Source of the DNA: CAZDOD01 sp964506935
Lineage (GTDB): Bacteria > Desulfobacterota > Zymogenia > Zymogenales > Zymogenaceae
Assembly: GCA_964506935.1 (NCBI GenBank)
Contig: CAZDOD010000087.1
Span: forward strand, 1 to 11,656
Length of the DNA: 11,656 nt
Reading direction: 5' to 3'
The translations under genes and the position numbers were made by a program. The notes under the pieces were generated by a model. The model saw only the letters and a program-made list of their open reading frames with translations, made no database searches and had not been told where the DNA came from. Shown piece after piece: positions 6,755 through 11,656 of this stretch (positions are counted from its first letter, which is position 1; each line of letters begins with the position of its first letter).

Positions 6755-7504
6755 TTATATATCCATACCCTCCATAATCTCCTCGGGGATATCGAAGTTT
6801 GCGTAGACCTTCTGGATGTCGTCATTATCCTCCAAGGCATCCATGAGTTTGAGCATCTTCTCCGCCTCCTTCCCCTGAAGGGGGACGGTGTTCTTCGGGA
6901 GCATCGTGACGTCCGAGGTGATTATTTTAAATCCACCCTTCTGAATCGCCTCTCTGACCGCATCGAAATCTTGGGGCTCGGTCGTTATCTCAAAGGTGCT
7001 TCCCTCCTCCTTGACATCCGTGGCACCTGCTTCGAGGGCGACATTTAAGATCATATCCTCATTTATACCTTCCCCGTCGATCGAGATTACCCCAAATTTC
7101 TCGAATAGCCAGCCCACACACCCCGACTCCCCGAGGTTTCCCGCATTCTTCGAGAAGATGTATCTTACATCGGCCACGGTGCGGTTCTTGTTGTCGGTCA
7201 GGCCCTCAAGCATGACCGCCACGCCCCCCGGTCCGTATCCCTCATATATGACCTCCTCAAAGCTCATTGCATCCTGACCCCCCGCGCCCTTCTTTATCGC
7301 CCTCTCAATGTTGTCTTTGGGCATATTGGCCGCCTTCGCGGCCGCTATGGCCGTCCTGAGCCTCGGGTTTGTCTCGGGGTCGGAGTCGCCGATTCTCGCC
7401 GATACGGTGATCTCACGGATGAGTTTTGTGAATATCTTCCCACGCTTGACGTCAACGATACCCTTCTTATGCCTTATGCTGTGCCACTTTGAATGGCCGG
7501 ACAT
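6755..7504 (-). CDS. yebC: YebC/PmpR family regulatory or translation-associated protein
   Basis: The 249-residue full-length member begins with the diagnostic MSGHSKWHSIRHKKG at ATG 7504, preceded by AGGAG at about 8 nt. The family was long annotated as DNA-binding transcription regulators; later work links members to ribosome function during synthesis of stalling motifs. Either way it is cytoplasmic and very conserved. Visible family patterns include AKAANMPKDNIERAIKKG (53-70), YEGYGPGGVA and NKNRTVADVRYIFSKNAG. It is the first gene of the yebC-ruvC-ruvA-ruvB group and sits 1 bp from ruvC. A good promoter lies about 60 bp upstream (7563-7590). Confidence 0.97.
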   Translation of the reverse strand: MSGHSKWHSIRHKKGIVDVKRGKIFTKLIREITVSARIGDSDPETNPRLRTAIAAAKAANMPKDNIERAIKKGAGGQDAMSFEEVIYEGYGPGGVAVMLEGLTDNKNRTVADVRYIFSKNAGNLGESGCVGWLFEKFGVISIDGEGINEDMILNVALEAGATDVKEEGSTFEITTEPQDFDAVREAIQKGGFKIITSDVTMLPKNTVPLQGKEAEKMLKLMDALEDNDDIQKVYANFDIPEEIMEGMDI

Positions 7505-7562
7505 CTAATATCTCCTTATCTCTAATTATTTTTTTGATTTTTCCCATTTCGCTACTTCGATA

Positions 7563-7590
7563 ATCTTAACACAAAAAATGCCTTTTTCAA
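7563..7590 (-). promoter_or_regulatory. Sigma70-type promoter of the yebC-ruvCAB operon
   Basis: On the minus strand: TTGAAA (-35, 7590-7585), a 16-bp spacer, and TAAGAT (-10, 7568-7563) preceded by TGT, an extended -10. A start near 7556 gives a leader of about 50 nt to the yebC ATG. I see no clear SOS (LexA) box around it, unlike the E. coli ruvAB operon. Confidence 0.65.
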
Positions 7591-7829
7591 TACAATATTT
7601 TAGGTAAGGATAAAATAGAAAAGTGAAAAGATGCCAAATGAAAATTTAAGAACTAATATAAAAAAGAGCCGTCTAGACCCTACTAATATCTCTATATAAA
7701 GCTGTTTCTCTTCTCTCAAGTAGACATTCTAAATTCGCCTTAAATAACAATGTAATTGTAGTTGATGACTTAAAAAGAGGTTTGATTATTTATCTGGTTT
7801 GGAGATTGGATTTGGATATTTGATCATAG

Positions 7830-7868
7830 TATTTTTATCTAAAGACAAATATTTACCAGATAAAAATA
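7830..7868. repeat. Perfect 11-bp inverted repeat in the AT-rich gap
   Basis: TATTTTTATCT (7830-7840) and AGATAAAAATA (7858-7868) are exact reverse complements around a 17-nt spacer. It lies about 55 bp downstream of the zinc-ribbon-like gene. It could be a weak bidirectional terminator (U-rich arms but AT-rich stem) or a binding site. Confidence 0.5.
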
Positions 7869-7923
7869 GGCGATTTCCCACATTTATCAAGAAGGGCAAG
7901 TTTTTCAATCGGTTTTTTTGATC

Positions 7924-8373
7924 CTATCCGATACGAACTACAGAACCGTTAAATATTCTTTCCGGAAAGGCGACACTCCAGACGGCACCGCATTTTAGGC
8001 ATTCGTAAAAGAGTTCACCGCCGGCTATTTCATCAGACCGATCTTTATACCATGACGGCCTTTTGATATGACGAAGCTTGCCGGACTCGACTGCGAAATC
8101 TACCTCTTTTTGTTTTTTTCCGAAATCATCATGGCCAGAAAAGGAAACAAATCCAGAGAATCGGGAACACACAGGACAAGGTTTGAGCTTGTCCAGGATT
8201 TCCCTAATGTCCCGTCTCTCGCAGTATTTTAGCCTCAAATACTCGCCCCTTGAAGTCAGATCGGTAATCTCCTGATTGTGATCTTCCGCCCATTGAACGA
8301 GTTTCCCCCTAGAAATATTTCCCCTCAGAAATTTTTCCAGAATCTTTGTAATTTCACTTTTTATATCGCTCAT
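7924..8373 (-). CDS. Hypothetical protein with two CxxC pairs (zinc-ribbon-like)
   Basis: The product is unknown. From ATG 8373 it has 149 residues and no signal peptide. The N-terminal helix ITKILEKFLRGNISRGKLVQWA (8-29) is followed by a helical region. Then come C66-PV-C69 and C125-LK-C128, which could form one zinc ribbon with a 55-residue insertion. The end (YECLKCGAVWSVAFPE, later GSVVRIG) faintly recalls small proteins annotated as immunity-like, such as the Imm27 type; that is only an impression. An alternative start, TTG 8430, adds 19 residues and has GAGGGTGA 6 bp after the upstream lipoprotein gene; its extension reads as AT-rich and non-coding-like, so I prefer ATG although its RBS is poor. 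It probably shares a transcript with the lipoprotein gene just upstream. Confidence 0.75.
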   Translation of the reverse strand: MSDIKSEITKILEKFLRGNISRGKLVQWAEDHNQEITDLTSRGEYLRLKYCERRDIREILDKLKPCPVCSRFSGFVSFSGHDDFGKKQKEVDFAVESGKLRHIKRPSWYKDRSDEIAGGELFYECLKCGAVWSVAFPERIFNGSVVRIG

Positions 8374-8436
8374 TTCCCAAATCAAATAAATACTGTACCT
8401 AGATATTTTCGGCCAAGTTAATAAAACCAATCACCC

Positions 8437-8916
8437 TCAATCGCCGAGTGGAAAGACAGGATCACCCTTCATCGAAAAAAGCTTCAGGACATCTTCTTCA
8501 TATCTAATAAATATAAAACTGGTCATGCCTGATGTCACCTCACTCTCCGAAGAATCCGTCCTAAAAGCGGCCTTTCTCCAGCTTGCATCCACAAATATTC
8601 TTTCTTCTTCGTCCACCCAGACCCTCTCCGGAACTATATCAATACTGACACTATCGAATCGATCGAAGTCCTCCAATAAGGCTTCTTCGAGATCCTGATA
8701 ACCCTCGAGATATTTCGGGGAGACAAGTTTCATGAACTCAGTTGTGTCCCGTGTGTCGTAGGCATCAGACAATCCGGTGAGGGCTTCTTTGGCAAGATCG
8801 AAGGCCGAGTCCTCAAGGTGTTTGTCTTTTACCGTACTAGAAGTAAGAGTCGCGCAGCCGAAAGCGATCATCGAGGTAAAAACCGAAGTTACAAAAAAAA
8901 TGGCTATCTTTTTCAT
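8437..8916 (-). CDS. Small lipoprotein, probably with an NTF2-like domain
   Basis: The 159-residue protein has a lipoprotein signal peptide with lipobox AFG-C21, so the mature form should be anchored in the membrane by Cys21. The mature part has the pattern of the NTF2-like/SnoaL cone fold: a helix with AYDTRDTTEFMKLVSPKYLEGY (52-73), a strand with VFVD-like ERIFVDASW (105-113), and a final strand pair ending LKLFSMKGDPVFPLG. This fold call is by eye. Such domains bind small ligands or act in protein contacts; no catalytic residues can be assigned. ATG 8916 has GGAGG 4 nt upstream. A strong terminator upstream (8985-9022) separates it from the OmpA lipoprotein gene, so it needs its own promoter between about 8925 and 8984. 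I see no clear one there. Confidence 0.85.
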   Translation of the reverse strand: MKKIAIFFVTSVFTSMIAFGCATLTSSTVKDKHLEDSAFDLAKEALTGLSDAYDTRDTTEFMKLVSPKYLEGYQDLEEALLEDFDRFDSVSIDIVPERVWVDEEERIFVDASWRKAAFRTDSSESEVTSGMTSFIFIRYEEDVLKLFSMKGDPVFPLGD

Positions 8917-8984
8917 CTAACCTCCAAATAAATATTTTACTATATCGCTGTGAATTCAATGACAGATTCTATCTTCTATTCTCT

Positions 8985-9022
8985 AAAAAAATGCCCCTCC
9001 TCTTTCAAGGCAGGGGCATTTT
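8985..9022 (-). terminator. Strong rho-independent terminator after the OmpA-family gene
   Basis: On the minus strand AAAATGCCCC (9022-9013) pairs with GGGGCATTTT (8997-8988), with an extra CCT/AGG inner pairing and a 6-nt loop, followed by a seven-T tract (8991-8985). It begins 22 bp after the stop of the OmpA lipoprotein gene. This is the clearest terminator in the window and ends the two-gene glycine-zipper unit. Confidence 0.9.
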
Positions 9023-9044
9023 CCCTTTTTCATTTTCACCACAT

Positions 9045-9707
9045 CTAGCCGGCGGGGGCGACCATGACTATCTCCACTCTCCTGTTTCTCTGCTTGTTGT
9101 ATCCCGTATCGTTCGGGACTAGTGGCCTGTCTTCACCGTATCCGTAGGCGGTAATACGTCTCGGGTCCACACCGTAGGATATGAGGGCGTTCCTCACGGC
9201 GTTGGCCCTCCTTTCCGAGAGACTCTGGTTGTATTCCCTTGTTCCGTCACTGTCTGTATGTCCCTCTATGATTATCGAGGTAGCAGGGTCGCTATTGAGG
9301 ACTCCTGCAACCCTCTGGAGCTCGGCGTATGCGCCCGGAAGCAACTCTGAACTGTCATATGCGAATAGGACGTCATTGGGGAAATATGTGGTCAGCCTGT
9401 TTCCACTCCTCGATGTCTCATAGCCCATGCTCTTGAATTTCTGCTCTTGTTTATCGAAGGCGTATCCGATGGCTCCCCCTATAAGCAAACCACTTGCGGC
9501 ACCGATAGCTGCCCCTTCACCGACGTGGCCGGTTGTTGACCCTATGGCGGCGCCGAGCCCGGCACCCACAACGGTACCTAAAATGGCTCCGGTTGCAGTA
9601 TTGCTGAGCCCCCCCTCGGGGGTACAGCTCACAACCGAAAAAAGCACCATCGCCAAAAGGGCAACAAAAACGAAAAAGTTTCTTTTCTTACTATCTATTC
9701 CAATCAT
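9045..9707 (-). CDS. OmpA/Pal-family lipoprotein with N-terminal glycine zipper
   Basis: This is an outer-membrane-type lipoprotein expected to tether the envelope to peptidoglycan. The 220 residues have a lipoprotein signal (VVS-C28). A glycine-zipper segment (40-83) with GxxxG-like spacing, TGHVGEGAAIGA and IGGAIGYA may insert in or oligomerise at the membrane. A short linker leads to the OmpA C-terminal domain (about 105-215). Peptidoglycan-binding residues of that family are present: D152 in GHTDSDG and R167, exactly 15 residues later in SERRANAV. The C-terminus has NRRVEIVM. ATG 9707 has GGAGG 8 nt upstream. It sits 35 bp after the glycine-zipper gene, with which it shares the zipper module at identical residue positions. 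It resembles Pal or YiaD-type proteins; no tol genes are in view to support calling it pal. Confidence 0.93.
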   Translation of the reverse strand: MIGIDSKKRNFFVFVALLAMVLFSVVSCTPEGGLSNTATGAILGTVVGAGLGAAIGSTTGHVGEGAAIGAASGLLIGGAIGYAFDKQEQKFKSMGYETSRSGNRLTTYFPNDVLFAYDSSELLPGAYAELQRVAGVLNSDPATSIIIEGHTDSDGTREYNQSLSERRANAVRNALISYGVDPRRITAYGYGEDRPLVPNDTGYNKQRNRRVEIVMVAPAG

Positions 9708-9742
9708 GATCTTTTCCTCCTTTTTTTACCCATATTAAAAAA

Positions 9743-10240
9743 CTATTGCCCCCAATAGCCGGGGGACATATTACTTCTTTTTTGTTCCTGATAATAATCT
9801 CCTGAATAGACGGGCGGAGTTTCACGGGGAGGAACGTAATAGGGATCGCTTGAATTCCCATAATAGTATTCATCCTGATAACCGTAGGGCGAGGGATTCT
9901 GATAGTATGGGTCATTTCCATAGTTAGGATTATATCCTTGCCGGTAGTAGGGGTCGTTGTAGCTTTGATTCTTATTATTATTATTCTCTATCGCATATCC
10001 TATTGTTCCCCCGACGATAGAACCCGCCAGGGCCCCGATCCCCGCTCCTTCGCCTACATGTCCCGTTGCAGATCCAATCGCAGCACCTATGCCAGCACCG
10101 TAAAGCGCCCCCAACAGGGTGCCGCCTTCCGTAGAAGTTAATCCAGTATTTAATCCCGTTCCGTAATAACATCCAACAAGGAGAAGTAGACAAAGTCCGA
10201 TGATCGTTACCCTATATCTTTTTACTTCTTTTTTTCCCAT
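9743..10240 (-). CDS. Glycine-zipper lipoprotein with Tyr/Pro/Asn-rich tail
   Basis: This 165-residue putative lipoprotein has the lipobox LVG-C24. Residues 40-83 are a glycine-zipper module (GAGIGAAIGSATGHVGEG, then IVGGTIGYA) like that of Rickettsia 17-kDa-antigen or SlyB-type proteins. Residues 85-165 are low-complexity and rich in Tyr, Asn, Pro and Gly, with DPYY at 96-99, 110-113 and 132-135. No enzymatic motif is seen. A structural or outer-membrane-associated role is likely, but its function is unknown. ATG 10240 has GGAG about 8 nt upstream and a promoter with operator-like palindrome further up (10288-10345). It is followed after 35 bp by the OmpA-family gene carrying the same zipper module, so the two are probably co-expressed and perhaps arose by duplication plus tail exchange. 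Confidence 0.88.
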   Translation of the reverse strand: MGKKEVKRYRVTIIGLCLLLLVGCYYGTGLNTGLTSTEGGTLLGALYGAGIGAAIGSATGHVGEGAGIGALAGSIVGGTIGYAIENNNNKNQSYNDPYYRQGYNPNYGNDPYYQNPSPYGYQDEYYYGNSSDPYYVPPRETPPVYSGDYYQEQKRSNMSPGYWGQ

Positions 10241-10287
10241 CTCTCTACTCCCTAAAGAGTTATTCTTATCCTTCCTGCCTTTCTCCT

Positions 10288-10316
10288 ATTTTACACCAAT
10301 ATTATAATGAAATCAA
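10288..10316 (-). promoter_or_regulatory. Sigma70-type promoter of the glycine-zipper/OmpA unit
   Basis: On the minus strand: TTGATT (-35, 10316-10311), a 17-bp spacer, and TAAAAT (-10, 10293-10288). A start near 10281 gives a leader of about 40 nt to ATG 10240. A 20-bp dyad lies just upstream (10326-10345), the usual place for an activator or an upstream regulator. Confidence 0.6.
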
Positions 10317-10325
10317 TACCCTATA

Positions 10326-10345
10326 AATATGACCTAGGTCACATT
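10326..10345. promoter_or_regulatory. Operator-like dyad around a perfect 12-bp palindrome
   Basis: TGACCTAGGTCA (10330-10341) is a perfect palindrome. Outside one mismatched pair, the next three bases on each side (AAT and ATT) match too, giving a 20-bp dyad. Its inner edge is 10 bp upstream of the -35 of the glycine-zipper promoter. It looks like a binding site for a dimeric regulator, but I cannot name one. Confidence 0.45.
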
Positions 10346-10370
10346 AAAGATTGATATTATTGGTGCATAT

Positions 10371-10389
10371 ACAAAACAATACGTTTTGT
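10371..10389. repeat. Inverted repeat right after the beta-propeller gene
   Basis: ACAAAAC (10371-10377) and GTTTTGT (10383-10389) are exact reverse complements around a 5-nt loop, beginning 4 bp past the stop of the beta-propeller gene. It may end or protect that transcript, but there is no proper T-run (ATATG follows on the minus strand), so it is a poor intrinsic terminator. Confidence 0.45.
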
Positions 10390-10393
10390 GAAC

Positions 10394-11656
10394 CTAGAGC
10401 GAGATACAGTATAACCAACCCTGGTCTGTGCCGATAAAGGCCCTACCGAAGTAGATGGTCGGCTTCATCCTCACCCCCCCCTCCAAGCCGCCCACCCAGA
10501 TCAATCTCCCGCTCTCGGAAGAGATGCAGAGCACCCTTCCCTCATAATCCGAAGTCACGAGAAATTTGCCTCCAAGGGCCATTCTCTCCACCGAGGCATA
10601 TCCCGTATCCACCTCCCAGAGTGTCTTTTTTGTGTTGACGTCATATAACGAGACCCTAGAGTAACCACCTTGATCGCCGCCCAGCGTGGCGAGGTGGCCG
10701 CTTACGAAATAGAGGCCTCCGGCGGCATAGAGTCTATTCCTCATCAAGATCGGATTGGGGCCTGCCTCCATTGCGTTCAATCCTATCGAGGTGAGATACC
10801 TCCTCCAAGAGTTGTAGTTGGTATCCCCCGTTTTCGGTTGATAGGGTATCAAATATTCGTCCCTGAAGAGGTATATCATACGATTATATACAATTGGCGC
10901 CGAAAAATAGATCAGGTCTCTATACCCCTCTTCCTTTTCTTTCCCCGTAAGCTTCTTCGACCACTCCCTCTGGCCGCTTTCTATATTAAATGCATGGAGA
11001 TAAGAGAGGGTCCTGACATACAGCTTTTCGCCGTCGGTGGAAGGTGAAAATTTGAGTATCACCTTAAATCCTTTCAGACGACTCTCCCACAATATCCGCC
11101 TCTGTTCGAGGTCGAAGGCATAGACGTATGACTCTCCCCATTCGTCGCAAAAGCCGAAGTATGCCTTCCCCCTGGCCACCAGAGGGACCCCTGCCGTCCC
11201 ATCTTTCTTTTCGAATATCCTTTCGGTGGTGGAAAGGTCGTATATGCGATTGGTCCTGAGAGAAGCCGATTCTCCGGGTGTGAGGATAAGGCCTTTGACA
11301 TCTGTATTATCGAGGCCTGAAAAGGAGAAGTAATAAAGATCGGAGCCTGCCATCCTGTTTGAGAAATCAATCCCGTCGGCAAGCGTCCCGTCGGTCGTGC
11401 TGAAGGCGTAGAGATATCCGCCGGACTCCGTCACGACGTATCGGTCAACGACACATACGGGATTTAAGACGCCCTCCGAAAGCCTCCTACGCCAAATGAC
11501 ATCCGGCGACCTCAAACGTTCTTCTTTTTTGACTTGAAGACTCTTCAGCATCCTTTGCTCCTCCGCCCCCCAATCATCGTCCCCTCGGTTTTGTAACATC
11601 CCTTTAGATGAAACCTCCCCGCCGGCACACCCCCCTACTAAAAAATGGCTTATGAT
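10394..11656 (-). CDS. PQQ-like beta-propeller lipoprotein (5' end cut by window)
   Basis: The visible 420 residues contain repeated PQQ/quinoprotein-type blades, for example GGYLYAFSTTDG, SYVYAFDLEQRRILWES, LHAFNIESGQREWSKKL, SLYDVNTKKTLWEVDTG and GRVLCISSESGRLIWVGGL, ending GTDQGWLYCISL. This is the fold of BamB and related envelope proteins. It is usually a protein-interaction scaffold; no cofactor or catalytic site is evident. An ATG at 11599 exists, but the frame stays open to the right edge (11656). It reads IISHFLVGGCAGGE, ending a lipoprotein signal with lipobox VGG-C (Cys codon 11629-11627). So the true start is outside and the protein is probably a lipoprotein. The next gene is 153 bp away and has its own promoter, so this is likely the end of a separate unit. 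It could be a BamB homologue, but no bam-operon neighbours are visible. Confidence 0.85.
   Translation of the reverse strand: MISHFLVGGCAGGEVSSKGMLQNRGDDDWGAEEQRMLKSLQVKKEERLRSPDVIWRRRLSEGVLNPVCVVDRYVVTESGGYLYAFSTTDGTLADGIDFSNRMAGSDLYYFSFSGLDNTDVKGLILTPGESASLRTNRIYDLSTTERIFEKKDGTAGVPLVARGKAYFGFCDEWGESYVYAFDLEQRRILWESRLKGFKVILKFSPSTDGEKLYVRTLSYLHAFNIESGQREWSKKLTGKEKEEGYRDLIYFSAPIVYNRMIYLFRDEYLIPYQPKTGDTNYNSWRRYLTSIGLNAMEAGPNPILMRNRLYAAGGLYFVSGHLATLGGDQGGYSRVSLYDVNTKKTLWEVDTGYASVERMALGGKFLVTSDYEGRVLCISSESGRLIWVGGLEGGVRMKPTIYFGRAFIGTDQGWLYCISL

Larger units (their letters stand above)
7505..7923. other. AT-rich intergenic region before yebC
   Basis: This 419-bp stretch is much richer in A and T than the flanking genes. 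I see no open frame with an RBS and coding-like composition on either strand. It holds the yebC promoter (7563-7590) and a perfect 11-bp inverted repeat (7830-7868). A short run with TTGGA three times in quick succession lies at 7799-7815. The rest (about 7600-7800) shows nothing I can name. Confidence 0.7.

Noticed and set aside
7540..7600. LexA/SOS box for ruvCAB
   Set aside because: No CTGT-N8-ACAG-like sequence is seen around the promoter, so I do not claim SOS control.
7505..7923. Possible small gene, RNA gene or mobile-element remnant in the AT-rich gap
   Set aside because: No frame has an RBS plus coding-like composition, no tRNA cloverleaf is visible, and the 11-bp inverted repeat is not flanked by a transposase or target duplication.
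8923..8984. Promoter for the NTF2-like lipoprotein (TTGAAT with TAAAAT on the minus strand)
   Set aside because: The spacing is only 14 bp and no better pair is visible, so it is not listed as a feature.
9691..9921. Minus-strand open frame within the glycine-zipper gene tail
   Set aside because: It is an alternative frame of the repetitive Tyr/Pro-rich coding region, without an RBS or family pattern.
9743..9990. DPYY-containing repeats as a tandem DNA repeat
   Set aside because: The motif recurs only at protein level with irregular spacing; the DNA shows no tandem array, and no CRISPR-like repeats occur in the window.

Overview
All fourteen genes in this window lie on the minus strand, so the reading order runs from position 11656 down to 1. 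The sequence suggests a Gram-negative bacterium. There are several lipoprotein signal peptides, an OmpA/Pal-type peptidoglycan-binding lipoprotein, and an FtsEX-EnvC module. The order yebC-ruvC-ruvA-ruvB, a short conserved protein beginning MIPGFNHNIRYK, then ftsE-ftsX-envC-ctpA resembles what I remember of Desulfobacterota ('deltaproteobacteria'). That placement is inference from gene order and protein flavour, not a database match.

Right part (11656-8437), envelope genes. A PQQ-like beta-propeller protein runs off the right edge; its visible N-terminus carries a lipobox, so it is a 5'-truncated lipoprotein. A recognisable promoter with a perfect 12-bp palindrome upstream then drives two small lipoproteins, a glycine-zipper protein with a Tyr/Pro-rich tail and a glycine-zipper-OmpA fusion. 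They share a near-identical glycine-zipper module and end at a strong terminator (8985-9022). Next come a small NTF2-like lipoprotein and a small protein with two CxxC pairs, neither of known function.

The only long gene-free stretch is 7505-7923. It is AT-rich, holds a perfect 11-bp inverted repeat, and carries a good sigma70-type promoter just before yebC.

Middle (7504-4646), Holliday-junction processing. yebC, ruvC, ruvA and ruvB are packed with 1-bp to 3-bp gaps or a 4-bp overlap. They read as one operon encoding the RuvC resolvase and RuvAB branch-migration motor behind a YebC/PmpR-family protein.

Left part (4639-1), cell division and cell-wall turnover. A strong extended -10 promoter begins right after ruvB and leads into the MIPGFNHNIRYK protein. 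A rho-independent terminator hairpin sits almost against the ftsE ribosome binding site. ftsE and ftsX, normally adjacent or overlapping, are split by 246 bp with another hairpin. ftsX, envC and ctpA follow; ctpA (S41 protease) is cut by the left edge just after its catalytic-serine motif. In the known system FtsEX is an ABC-type mechanotransmitter whose periplasmic partner EnvC activates cell-wall amidases. Here EnvC has a degenerate LytM domain, as expected for an activator.

I found no wholly new multi-gene system. The most interesting material is regulatory: hairpins in the ftsE, ftsX and ctpA leaders and the operator-like palindrome at 10326-10345. The uncharacterised small proteins and the shared glycine-zipper module come next.
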